Origin: JAXMAF01 sp046350555
GTDB taxonomy: Bacteria; Planctomycetota; Phycisphaerae; Phycisphaerales; SM1A02
Assembly: GCA_046350555.1 (NCBI GenBank)
Contig: JAXMAF010000014.1
Coordinates: 62,001-126,000, forward strand
DNA: 64,000 bases
Reading direction: 5' to 3'
How positions within the stretch are numbered: the stretch's first letter is position 1; every line of letters begins with the position of its first letter. Positions 35,764-42,812 of the stretch are shown one piece after another. The translations under genes and the position numbers were made by a program. The notes beneath the pieces are model-generated. The model was not told the DNA's origin, did no database searches, and was given only the letters and a program-made list of their open reading frames with translations.

Positions 35764-37302
35764 GTGAAGCAGCGCCAAAGGTTGTTCGGGTGCGCCGTTT
35801 TCGCCGCAGTGGCTGTGGGTACGCCCAGCGCGAGTCAAGCGCAATTACTGAGCGGTCCGCCGGCCAATCCACAGTTCAAGTACTCGACGCCGCTGCCCTC
35901 CGGCATCGCCGCACCAGCGCAGCTCAAGACCCGCTTCGGTAGCCTGAGATTCGAGGGCGGTGTCCCCGACCAAGCCAGCACCGAGAGGATCTTCGACAAT
36001 CTCGACTATCAGCGGGCCATTCAGGCTTACCTGCTCGCCCTGCCGCCGGTGAACCAGCTCGCCAATCGCACAGCAATTCTCTCCATGGGACCGGCCAACA
36101 TGACGGTACCCATCTGGGAGCAGATGGTCGATTCGCGCACCGTCGAGCTGACCGCCAACGACAACACGCCGTACACGTGGTTCTGGCTGGACCTTCGCAA
36201 CGGTCCGCTGGTCCTCGAAGTGCCGCCGCGGGTCCTGGGGCTGATCAACGACATGTGGTATCGCTGGACCGGAGACGTCGGCATCACCGGGCCGGACAAG
36301 GGCAAGGGCGGCAAGTACCTGCTGCTACCGCCCGGCTACAAGGGCGAAGTGGCGAAGGGTTATTTCGTGGTCCGGCCGGCGACTTACAGCGTCTGGGTGC
36401 CGTGGCGCACCTTTCTGGTCAAGGGTGATCCGCTGCCGGGTGTGGAAGCAGTCAAGAAATTCACCAAGGTCTATCCACTCTCGCAGGCTGGCAATCCGCC
36501 GGCACTCAACTTCGTGGACATGTCCGGAAAGCCGTTCAACATGGTCGGCCCGGATGACTTTCGTTTCTGGGAGATGCTGAACCAGATCGTGCAGGAGGAA
36601 CCCACCGATGAGGTCGACCCGACGACGCTCGGCTTCTGGGCGTCAATCGGCATCCAGAAGGGCAAGCCCTTCGCGCCTGACGCGCGCATGAAGGAGATAC
36701 TCACCGAGGCCGCCGCTGCCGGCGCCGCCACCGCACGCGCGATCGCATACCGCTTCCGCGGCCGGGAGGGCTACTACTACGACGGCGCGCACTGGCGATT
36801 GCCCTTCGTCGGCGGCTACAAGTTCGAATGGCAGCCAGGTGTGGCCAACCTCGACGCCGCGGCGTTCTTCTTCTACATCGCCACCGGCGTCACGCCGGCC
36901 ATGGACACGAAGATCGTCGGCGAAGGATCGATCTACCCGTGGACTGCGGTAGACGCCAACAACGAGCCGCTCGACGGCGGCAAGAACTATCGGCTGCATC
37001 TGCCGCCGAACGTGCCGGCCAAGGAATTCTGGTCGGTCATCGTGTATAGTGCGCAGACTCGGTCGATGGTGCAGACCGACGAGCAGTTCCCGAGCCTAAG
37101 CAGCCAAGATAAGGGGCTGCAGACGAATGCCGATGGTTCGGTGGATTTGTACTTCGGTCCGACTCCACCTCCCGGCAAGGCGACCAACTGGGTCCAGACG
37201 ATTCCCGGCGAGGCCTGGTTCACGATCCTGCGGCTCTATGGCCCACTCGAACCATGGTTCAACCAGACTTGGCGGCCGGGCGAGATTGAACTGCAGCCCT
37301 GA
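35764..37302 (+). CDS. Secreted DUF1254/DUF1214 protein B
   Basis: 512 residues starting with GTG, 8 bases after a strong AAAGGAGG ribosome site. Signal peptide: LFGCAVFAAVAVGTPSASQA. DUF1254 part: LDYQRAIQAYLLALPPVNQLA, ELTANDNTPYTWFWLDLRNGPLVLEVPP, NDMWYRWTGDVG. DUF1214 part: PFVGGYKFEWQPGVANLDAAAFFFYIATGVTPAM, FWSVIVYSAQTRSMVQTDEQFPS and GEAWFTILRLYGPLEPWF. It is only distantly similar to the family member at 32579-33994, so this is not a recent duplication. It is bounded by attC sites 3 and 4, a one-gene cassette. Function unknown; exported. Confidence 0.87.
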   Translation: MKQRQRLFGCAVFAAVAVGTPSASQAQLLSGPPANPQFKYSTPLPSGIAAPAQLKTRFGSLRFEGGVPDQASTERIFDNLDYQRAIQAYLLALPPVNQLANRTAILSMGPANMTVPIWEQMVDSRTVELTANDNTPYTWFWLDLRNGPLVLEVPPRVLGLINDMWYRWTGDVGITGPDKGKGGKYLLLPPGYKGEVAKGYFVVRPATYSVWVPWRTFLVKGDPLPGVEAVKKFTKVYPLSQAGNPPALNFVDMSGKPFNMVGPDDFRFWEMLNQIVQEEPTDEVDPTTLGFWASIGIQKGKPFAPDARMKEILTEAAAAGAATARAIAYRFRGREGYYYDGAHWRLPFVGGYKFEWQPGVANLDAAAFFFYIATGVTPAMDTKIVGEGSIYPWTAVDANNEPLDGGKNYRLHLPPNVPAKEFWSVIVYSAQTRSMVQTDEQFPSLSSQDKGLQTNADGSVDLYFGPTPPPGKATNWVQTIPGEAWFTILRLYGPLEPWFNQTWRPGEIELQP

Positions 37303-37329
37303 GTACGGTGTCGCGCTTGGCGAGCTGCG

Positions 37330-37411
37330 GCCCAACAACGCGATGAACCAGACGCACAAACAGTGGCGCAATGCTCGCTGCTTTGTGCGCCGGTTAGCGC
37401 GGGCGTTCGGC
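37330..37411 (+). other. Integron attC recombination site 4 (diverged)
   Basis: 82 bases from GCCCAAC to GTTCGGC. The arms CGCGATGAACCAGACGCACA and TTTGTGCGCCGGTTAGCGCG pair with a few mismatches and unpaired bases. The right core has C where R is expected. It lies 28 bases after the DUF1254 gene and 47 bases before the methyltransferase gene. Confidence 0.65.
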
Positions 37412-37457
37412 GGACCTGCCACGAGTGATCACGCGCGATGGCGCGAGGAGTACTGAC

Positions 37458-38234
37458 ATGACCGAGCACGCGACACCTCGTCGGACTGGCTCATATGGGA
37501 TTGATGCTCCATACATCACGGTTCTTCTTGCCGGCGTGGTCGTCTTCTACGTCGTCATGGCAATCGTCACCGGCAAGTTGAGGTTCTGGCTTCCGAGCGG
37601 TCTTGTTTCGGCCCTGGTAGCTTGGCACCTTCATTTCACGCTTCGAGGCAAGTTCGTCGTCTGGGCCGAACTGCTTGAACGGTTGAGACTTCGTGGCGAC
37701 GAGCGCATCCTGGACCTGGGATGCGGCCGCGGTGCGGTGCTCTTGATGGCCGCGCAGCGCCTCACCACTGGCCGGGCCGTGGGCGTGGACCTCTGGCGGA
37801 GGGTTGATCAGTCCGGCAATTCGACTGACGCCACCCAGCGCAATGCCGTCGCCGAGGGAGTGGCAGATCGGATCGAATTACATACAGGGGATCTCACGGC
37901 GCTGCCTTTCGAGGACCGCAGCTTTGATGTGGTCCTCTCGAGTTTGGCGATTCACAACATCAGCGGACGTGCCGGCAGGGAAAAGGCAGTCGGCGAAGCA
38001 GTTCGGGTGCTGCGTCCCGGCGGTCGGCTGGTCATTGTCGATGTTCGGGCCATTCCACAACACCAAGCAGTGCTTGCCAAACTCGGAATGAACGATGTTG
38101 CCTCCAGAAGGTTGGGATGGCGGTTCTGGCCAACCCGTCTCTTGACCGCCACGAAGCCGGAACGCCCAATCGGAAGTCACCCGGCCGCCGAACAGCCCGT
38201 TGAACCTGACGTGGCCAAGGGAGCGGTTCTGTAG
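37458..38234 (+). CDS. Membrane-anchored class I SAM-dependent methyltransferase
   Basis: 258 residues. Two hydrophobic segments at the N-terminus (ITVLLAGVVVFYVVMAIVTG and LPSGLVSALVAWHLHF) would anchor it in the membrane. The cytoplasmic Rossmann domain shows motif I ERILDLGCGRGAVLLMAAQ, an acidic VGVDLW loop, GDLTALPFEDRSFDVVLSSLAIHNI and the VRVLRPGGRLVIVDV motif. The substrate is unknown; ubiquinone/menaquinone or small-molecule methylases share this core. It follows attC site 4. After its stop (38235-38300) I find no clear attC, so the end of the array is uncertain. The ATG at 37458 is preferred over one 33 bases upstream, which lies nearer the attC. Confidence 0.82.
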   Translation: MTEHATPRRTGSYGIDAPYITVLLAGVVVFYVVMAIVTGKLRFWLPSGLVSALVAWHLHFTLRGKFVVWAELLERLRLRGDERILDLGCGRGAVLLMAAQRLTTGRAVGVDLWRRVDQSGNSTDATQRNAVAEGVADRIELHTGDLTALPFEDRSFDVVLSSLAIHNISGRAGREKAVGEAVRVLRPGGRLVIVDVRAIPQHQAVLAKLGMNDVASRRLGWRFWPTRLLTATKPERPIGSHPAAEQPVEPDVAKGAVL

Positions 38235-38300
38235 TTTCAGCCCATCCAGCGCTACCGACCCGAAAGGTCTGTCGCTGCAAGACCAACTCGGAGCACCATC

Positions 38301-38969
38301 ATGCACTTCGACAAGAAAGACACGGCACTCGTCGTCATCGACCCGCAGAACGATGTCCTGAGCGAGACGGGCGTCTCCTGGCCTCTGGTCGGCGCGAGCG
38401 TGAGGGAGAACGATACTGTCGAGAATCTCGCACGCCTGTTCTCCGCCGCGAAGGCGCAGGGCTACGGGGTGTTCATCTCGCCCCACTACCTTTACCCGCA
38501 CGACCAAGCCTGGCGGTTCGGAGGCGCGATCGAGAAGGCGATGCTGGCCGACAAGGAGTTCTTCCGCCCCGACCCGCTCGGCGTGGACGGCTTCGCCGGG
38601 TCCGGGGCCGACTGGCTGCCGCGGTACAAGCCGTTCATCGAGGACGGTCGCACGGTGGTGGTCAGCCCACACAAGGCGTGGGGGCCGCAGACGAACGACC
38701 TCGTCTTCCAGCTTCGTAAGCGGGGCGTGCAAAAGGTCGTCCTGTGCGGGATGCTGGCCAACCTGTGCGTCGAGAGCCACCTCCGCGAGCTGATCGAACA
38801 GGGCTTCGAGGTGGCCGTGGTCAAGGACGCGACGGCCGCCCCGCGCCACCCCGTGATCGGGGACGGCTACCTGGCCGCGGTCGTCAACTACGGGTTCATC
38901 GCCAACGCCGTCCCGACGACGGCCGAGGCGGTCGGGGCCATGAACCAGTCCCGCGTCGAAACCACTTAA
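38301..38969 (+). CDS. Isochorismatase-family cysteine hydrolase
   Basis: 222 residues. The family triad is visible: D in ALVVIDPQNDV (about residue 14), K in VVSPHKAWGPQ (about 125) and the nucleophile C in VLCGMLANLCVESHLRELIEQGFEVAVVKDATAAP. This group hydrolyses small amides, ureas or vinyl ethers; the substrate here is unknown. It is the first of three closely spaced plus-strand genes (gaps of 19 and about 57 bases) followed by an SDR oxidoreductase and an alpha/beta hydrolase, which suggests a small catabolic or detoxifying operon. It lies downstream of the cassette array but has no clear attC of its own. Confidence 0.85.
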   Translation: MHFDKKDTALVVIDPQNDVLSETGVSWPLVGASVRENDTVENLARLFSAAKAQGYGVFISPHYLYPHDQAWRFGGAIEKAMLADKEFFRPDPLGVDGFAGSGADWLPRYKPFIEDGRTVVVSPHKAWGPQTNDLVFQLRKRGVQKVVLCGMLANLCVESHLRELIEQGFEVAVVKDATAAPRHPVIGDGYLAAVVNYGFIANAVPTTAEAVGAMNQSRVETT

Positions 38970-38988
38970 ACCCCAGGGAACACCGATC

Positions 38989-39744
38989 ATGGCACCGAAA
39001 CTTGCGGGCAAAGTCGCCCTCGTCACCGGCGGCACCAGCGGCCTCGGCTTGGCGACCGCGAAGCGGTTCGTGGCCGAGGGTGCGAGGGTGGTCGTCACCG
39101 GCCGCCGTCCGGCCGAACTCGACGCGGCCGTAGCGGAACTCGGCGGGAATGCGACCGGCGTCCGGGGGGACATCTCGGTCCTCTCCGACCTCGACCGCCT
39201 CTACGAATCCGTGCGCGAGACGCACGGCCGGCTCGACATCCTCTTCGCCAACGCCGGCGGCGGGGCGTTCGTGCCGCTCGGCGAGATCACCGAGGAGCAC
39301 TTCGACAAGTACTTCGGCATCAACGTGAAGGGGACCCTGTTCACCGTGCAGAAGGCGCTGCCGCTCTTGGCCGCGGGCGGCTCGATCGTCCTCAACGGAT
39401 CGATGGTCTCGGTCAAGGGGATGCCGGGCTTCACGGTGTACGCGGCGACCAAGGCGGCGATCCGGTCGTTCGCCCGGACCTGGGCCGTGGACCTCCGGGG
39501 GAGGAACATCCGGGTGAACGTGGTCAGCCCCGGCACCGTCGTCACCCCGGCGTACAAGAGCGAACTCGGCATGACCGACGAACAGATCAAGGCGTTCGTC
39601 GCACAGGCCTCGACCGCGACCCCGCTCGGCCGCGCCGGCACGCCGGACGAGATCGCAAAGGCCGTTGTGTTCCTCGCGTCCGACGACAGCAGTTACATGA
39701 CCGGGGCGGAACTGTTCGTGGACGGCGGGGCGGCCCAAATATAA
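38989..39744 (+). CDS. Short-chain dehydrogenase/reductase
   Basis: 251 residues, classical SDR. Cofactor motif VALVTGGTSGLGLATA (TGxxxGxG), NAGGGAFVPLG (NAG), catalytic serine in NGSMVSVKGMPG, and YAATKAA with the Y-x3-K pair. An arginine in GRRPAE near the end of beta-2 suggests NADP(H). The C-terminal block FLASDDSSYMTGAELFVDGG is standard. The reaction is an alcohol/ketone oxidoreduction with unknown substrate. It starts 19 bases after the isochorismatase-like gene. A very similar isochorismatase/SDR/hydrolase grouping would suit xenobiotic or quorum-signal metabolism, but this is inference. Confidence 0.9.
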   Translation: MAPKLAGKVALVTGGTSGLGLATAKRFVAEGARVVVTGRRPAELDAAVAELGGNATGVRGDISVLSDLDRLYESVRETHGRLDILFANAGGGAFVPLGEITEEHFDKYFGINVKGTLFTVQKALPLLAAGGSIVLNGSMVSVKGMPGFTVYAATKAAIRSFARTWAVDLRGRNIRVNVVSPGTVVTPAYKSELGMTDEQIKAFVAQASTATPLGRAGTPDEIAKAVVFLASDDSSYMTGAELFVDGGAAQI

Positions 39745-39801
39745 ACTGCGGCAACACGTCAATTGACCCGCACCGGGTCCGAGACTTCGAGGGCCGAACC
39801 G

Positions 39802-40632
39802 ATGAGCACCGTGATCACTCAGGATGGCGTCCACATCTATTACAAGGACTGGGGGCCGAAGGCGGCCCAGCCTATCGTGTTCCACCACGGTTGGCCGTTG
39901 AGTGCCGACGACTGGGACGCCCAGATGCTGTTCTTCCTCGGGAAGGGCTACCGCGTCGTCGCCCACGACCGCCGCGGCCACGGGCGTTCAACCCAGGTCG
40001 GCGATGGCCACGACATGGACCACTACGCCGCCGACGCCGCGGCGGTCGTCGCGCACCTCGACCTGCACGACGCGATCCACGTCGGTCACTCGACCGGCGG
40101 CGGCGAGGCCGCCCGCTACGTCGCCCGCCACGGTCGGGGCCGCGTCGCGAAGTTGGCACTCGTCGCCGCCGTACCGCCGGTCATGGTGAAGAGCGCGTCC
40201 AACCCGGGCGGGACCCCGATCGAGGTGTTCGACGACCTCCGCAAGCAGCTCGCGGCAAACCGCGCGGAGTTCTACCGCGCCGTCGCGAGCGGCCCGTTCT
40301 ACGGCTACAACCGGTCGGGCACGACGGCGTCCGAGGGGGTGATCGGGAACTGGTGGCGGCAGGGCATGATCGGCGGGGCGAAGGCGCATTACGACGGCAT
40401 CAAGGCGTGGTCGGAGACGGACTTCACCGACGACCTGAAGGCCATCGAGGTGCCGACGCTCGTGATGCACGGCGACGACGACCAGATCGTGCCGATCGCG
40501 GACGCCGCACCATTGTCGGTCAAGCTGCTGAAACACGGCATTCTGAAGGTCTACCCCGGCTACCCACACGGCATGTGTACGACGCACGCCGATGTCATCA
40601 ACGCCGACCTCCTCGATTTCATGAAGTCGTAA
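39802..40632 (+). CDS. Alpha/beta hydrolase (non-haem chloroperoxidase/arylesterase-like)
   Basis: 276 residues. Typical landmarks: VFHHGWPLSADDW (oxyanion HG), YRVVAHDRRGHGRST, nucleophile elbow VGHSTGGGEAARY (G-H-S-T-G-G), acid in VLMHGDDDQIVPI and histidine in YPHGMCTTHADV. This matches the cofactor-free haloperoxidase/esterase group; the physiological reaction is more likely ester or lactone hydrolysis. The ATG at 39802 gives a family-typical N-terminus (MSTVITQDGVHIYYKDWG); an upstream ATG at 39763 adds 13 residues unlike the family. Third gene of the presumed operon. Confidence 0.88.
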   Translation: MSTVITQDGVHIYYKDWGPKAAQPIVFHHGWPLSADDWDAQMLFFLGKGYRVVAHDRRGHGRSTQVGDGHDMDHYAADAAAVVAHLDLHDAIHVGHSTGGGEAARYVARHGRGRVAKLALVAAVPPVMVKSASNPGGTPIEVFDDLRKQLAANRAEFYRAVASGPFYGYNRSGTTASEGVIGNWWRQGMIGGAKAHYDGIKAWSETDFTDDLKAIEVPTLVMHGDDDQIVPIADAAPLSVKLLKHGILKVYPGYPHGMCTTHADVINADLLDFMKS

Positions 40633-40668
40633 ACGCAAACAGTCCGTTGCTCGGGTCGCGCCGAACCA

Positions 40669-40754
40669 GGCGCGGCAGCAGGCACCGGCCGTACGTGGGT
40701 TTCCGGAACTTGTGGTTCACACGGCGGCGGGTGCTGCCGAGCTTCCTGCTAGGC
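40669..40754 (+). other. Imperfect inverted repeat, attC-like
   Basis: CGGCAGCAGGCACCGGCCGT pairs imperfectly with the later ACGGCGGCGGGTGCTGCCG, followed by GCTAGGC. It sits between two plus-strand genes, 12 bases before the next ATG. The ending is like that at 32534-32540. No left core was found, so attC identity is weak. Confidence 0.2.
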
Positions 40755-40766
40755 CGCTCGACACGC

Positions 40767-41192
40767 ATGGCACATCCCGACCTCGATAACCTGATGAACG
40801 CGCTGCTGCCATTCGCGCAGCAGATGCTCGCCAAACACGGCGAGTTCTATCCATACGGTTCGACGATGACGACCGGCGGCGAGATTGTCTCGCAGGCTGC
40901 TTACGACGGCGACGACCACCCACAATCGCAGCCGCTTATCGAACGGATGACGCAGGCATTCCGGGCGATGGCAGCGTCTGGTGAGATTCGGGCGGCTGGT
41001 ATCTGTTACGACGTTCGTACGATTCCACCCGGCCAGACCGAGAAGACCGACGCTATTTGCCTCGGCTTGGAGCACCAGACGGGGCAGAGTGTCAGCGTGT
41101 TCCTGCCATACAAGAAGGGCTGGTTTGGCAAGATTCGGTATGGAGAGTTGTTCGCCACCAGGAGAGATGCCGAGATTTTTGTCCAGACCTGA
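40767..41192 (+). CDS. Hypothetical cytoplasmic protein
   Basis: 141 residues, starting with the ATG at 40767. Not recognised as a named family. The sequence (MNALLPFAQQMLAKHGEFYPYGS, EIVSQAAYDGDDHP, GICYDVRTIPPGQTEKTDAICLGLEHQTGQSVSVFLPYKK) looks like a compact alpha/beta protein without signal peptide or membrane segments. Similar short proteins of this pattern (FYPYG near the N-terminus, a central ICYDVR strand and a C-terminal FLPY strand) are, in my memory, common as hypothetical genes in cassette regions. It ends just before a run of G residues at 41225-41240. Coding status is supported by codon pattern and balanced composition; function unknown. Confidence 0.65.
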   Translation: MAHPDLDNLMNALLPFAQQMLAKHGEFYPYGSTMTTGGEIVSQAAYDGDDHPQSQPLIERMTQAFRAMAASGEIRAAGICYDVRTIPPGQTEKTDAICLGLEHQTGQSVSVFLPYKKGWFGKIRYGELFATRRDAEIFVQT

Positions 41193-41354
41193 GCGACCTC
41201 ACCATGCGCTGCAGCGCCTCCCCCGGGGGGGCGGGGGGGGCGTCGTGGTTACAATCGTCGCGTCTCGTGCGCCGGTTCGCTGAGCTTGGGTCGTTACACA
41301 GCTTGAACGCACGCGACTCCAATCCTCGGGAGTTCGCAATTCCGGCGATCCCAA

Positions 41355-41606
41355 GTGACAACCATCGGCCACATACTCATGGTGCTTGCGATCCCGGCGG
41401 CGACCACCCCCCTCTGGCTGACGGCAGCCTTGTGGTTGCGCCGTGGCGGCAAGCGGTGGACCACCTTCGACTGGCTCAACGCCTCGGGGGTCGGCATCAT
41501 GCTCGGAACGATTTTCCTCGGCACCGGCAGCTACTTGGCGAGTCAGCACAGCGATGAGCCCAGCGCGTCGGGCAACTCGGCTCCTGTCGCGGCTCCAGAT
41601 CGCTAG
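41355..41606 (+). CDS. Small membrane protein
   Basis: 83 residues from a GTG start. Two hydrophobic segments (ILMVLAIPAATTPLWLTAALWL and GVGIMLGTIFLGTGSYLA) with a basic loop (RRGGKRW) between, then a polar tail. No family recognised. It lies on the same strand as the cassette genes; the TAG stop is followed by CAGCCC exactly as at the DUF1801 gene end (32495). It may be the last cassette gene of the island. The gap before it (41193-41354) holds only a G-rich run and no clear attC. Confidence 0.4.
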   Translation: MTTIGHILMVLAIPAATTPLWLTAALWLRRGGKRWTTFDWLNASGVGIMLGTIFLGTGSYLASQHSDEPSASGNSAPVAAPDR

Positions 41607-41781
41607 CAGCCCACAGTTCGCCCGTGCAGACGGCCGCGCGCGTGGACGGCAATGCGAGTACAAGGCGTCCACGGCCCTCACGGTCGCGCGGTGCTGCTTC
41701 GTGGCCGGAACACGGCGAGTACCGCTCGGAACTATTCCTGATGCGGCAACCGGGCCTTTGACGCGCGCACCAACTGCCTAG

Positions 41782-41895
41782 TACGGAATTCAGTTGATCT
41801 TCGCGCGTTGTGGTGCAGGCCTCTGGCCCGCCCGGCAGCCGAGGCGGCTGCACCACAAGCGCGGCGGCCGCGCGAGGATCAACTGGAGTCCGTAT
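41782..41895. repeat. Palindromic MITE-like element, family B, copy 1
   Basis: About 114 bases with ends TACGGAATTCAGTTGATC and GATCAACTGGAGTCCGTA. The middle is a second hairpin (GTGGTGCAGGCC and GGCTGCACCAC). It shares its outer 14 bases with family A but has a different centre. An almost identical copy is at 53842-53956. Confidence 0.8.
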
Positions 41896-42310
41896 CACTC
41901 CGCGTTGCAGCCGGCGTCCGCCGCGTTCGCGCGTGTTGGAATTCGATCGCCGTCCGCCGCGGTTGGACGCATGGAGGTCTGCTGGAGTTCGTATTATCCT
42001 GATCGAAGCGCACGCCAATCTCGAAGATCGCGGGCGCCGTGCGCGACCCGGCGACGTACACCGCGTCGGGCGTGACCTGATAGATCACGCGGAAGCTGAA
42101 GACGAAGATCTCCCGCACGTCGTCGTGTCCGAGCTCGGGCATCGCACGGCCTCGCTCGGCGAACTCCGAAAGCGAGGCTGCCGCCGCGATCAGCGCATCG
42201 AAGACGTGGATCGCTCCGGTCGGTGACTCGGCAGACACGTACTCCACCGTCGTGTCGAGGTCGGCGCGTCCAGTGTCGGCCCAGATCACCGCCCTTGGCC
42301 GCTGAACCAC
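41879..42310 (-). CDS. RelE/ParE-type toxin with repeat-derived C-terminus
   Basis: 143 residues. The native part (about residues 1-100) has the ParE/RelE pattern: WADTGRADLDTTVEYVSAESPTGAIHVFDALIAAAASLSEFAERGRAMPEL and REIFVFSFRVIYQVTPDAVYVAGSR (R-V-I-Y core). Such toxins inhibit gyrase (ParE) or cleave mRNA at the ribosome (RelE); I cannot decide which. From about residue 103 (NTNSSRPPCVQP) the frame passes through a family A repeat end and an attC-derived fragment, adding about 40 foreign residues. The start at 42310 lies 25 bases inside the antitoxin gene, so the pair is coupled. Activity of the altered toxin is uncertain. Confidence 0.75.
   Translation of the reverse strand: MVQRPRAVIWADTGRADLDTTVEYVSAESPTGAIHVFDALIAAAASLSEFAERGRAMPELGHDDVREIFVFSFRVIYQVTPDAVYVAGSRTAPAIFEIGVRFDQDNTNSSRPPCVQPRRTAIEFQHARTRRTPAATRSDTDSS
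41899..41997. repeat. attC-derived fragment fused to a family A repeat end
   Basis: 41902-41970 resembles the left arm and spacer of attC site 3 (CGCGTTGCAGCCGGCGTCCG, GCGTTCGCGCG, CGATCGCCGTCC, CCGCGG), without usable cores. It runs into GGACGCATGGAGGTCTGCTG and GAGTTCGTATTAT, the reversed left end of the family A element. With the adjacent family B copy this forms a composite. The whole of 41607-41994 otherwise has no gene on the plus strand. Confidence 0.55.
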
Positions 42311-42486
42311 TCTTGCCTCGTCTCCCTCGCGACGGTCTCGTGCGGCGTGAGACGTCCGGCAGCAACATCGTCGAGCCCTCGCTCAACGGCCTGAAGCACG
42401 GAGAGGTGGTACATCACGTCCTCGAGGCTGCACTCGTCGGGCAGTCGGTCGAGCAGGTCACGGACTGTCTGCTTCACCTGCACCAT
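42286..42486 (-). CDS. Antitoxin of the RelE/ParE-type pair
   Basis: 66 residues: VKQTVRDLLDRLPDECSLEDVMYHLSVLQAVERGLDDVAAGRLTPHETVARE. The pattern SLEDVMYHLxVLxxVExGLxDxxAGRxxxHEE is common to short antitoxins paired with ParE/RelE toxins. The G-R-L-T-P-H-E-T part is the toxin-binding segment in that group. It is transcribed first and overlaps the toxin start by 25 bases. No separate DNA-binding domain is obvious in the short N-terminus. Upstream lies a palindromic repeat at 42553, so the promoter must be within about 70 bases. Confidence 0.75.
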   Translation of the reverse strand: MVQVKQTVRDLLDRLPDECSLEDVMYHLSVLQAVERGLDDVAAGRLTPHETVARETRQEWFSGQGR

Positions 42487-42552
42487 GATCGATCGTAGCC
42501 GAGCGATCGGTCCTGTCGCCGGGGCGGACTCCGTGGTCGGTCCAACAAGCTA

Positions 42553-42656
42553 ATACGGATTCCAGTCGACCGCTCTGCGTTCGACCCCTTGCCCACAGCG
42601 GCGTCTCACGGCGGAACTGGGTTGGGTGGGGCGCGAGAATCAACTGGGATGCGTGT
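42553..42656 (+). repeat. Palindromic MITE-like element, family A, copy 4
   Basis: Ends ATACGGATTCCAGTCGACC and AATCAACTGGGATGCGTGT; centre as in the other copies. It lies between the antitoxin start and the end of the HEAT/DUF1080 gene. The rest of 42487-42812 has no gene; a small perfect inverted repeat GTGAACC-CAC-GGTTCAC is at 42733-42749. Confidence 0.85.
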
Positions 42657-42812
42657 AAACGTCCGAGTTGGAAGGGCACACCTCGGTTCCCCGCGTACCG
42701 GCAGGCGAGACCATTGCCCGATCAACCCTGAAGTGAACCCACGGTTCACGTTTCATTCCTCGCCGCGCGGGTCGTTCCGCCGACGCCCGGCGCACCCGAG
42801 AGATGCGAGGCG

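Noticed and set aside
41225..41240. G7-C-G8 run as a phase-variable switch
   Set aside because: It lies after the stop of the gene at 41192 and not in a reading frame or a clear promoter; such runs are also prone to sequencing error.
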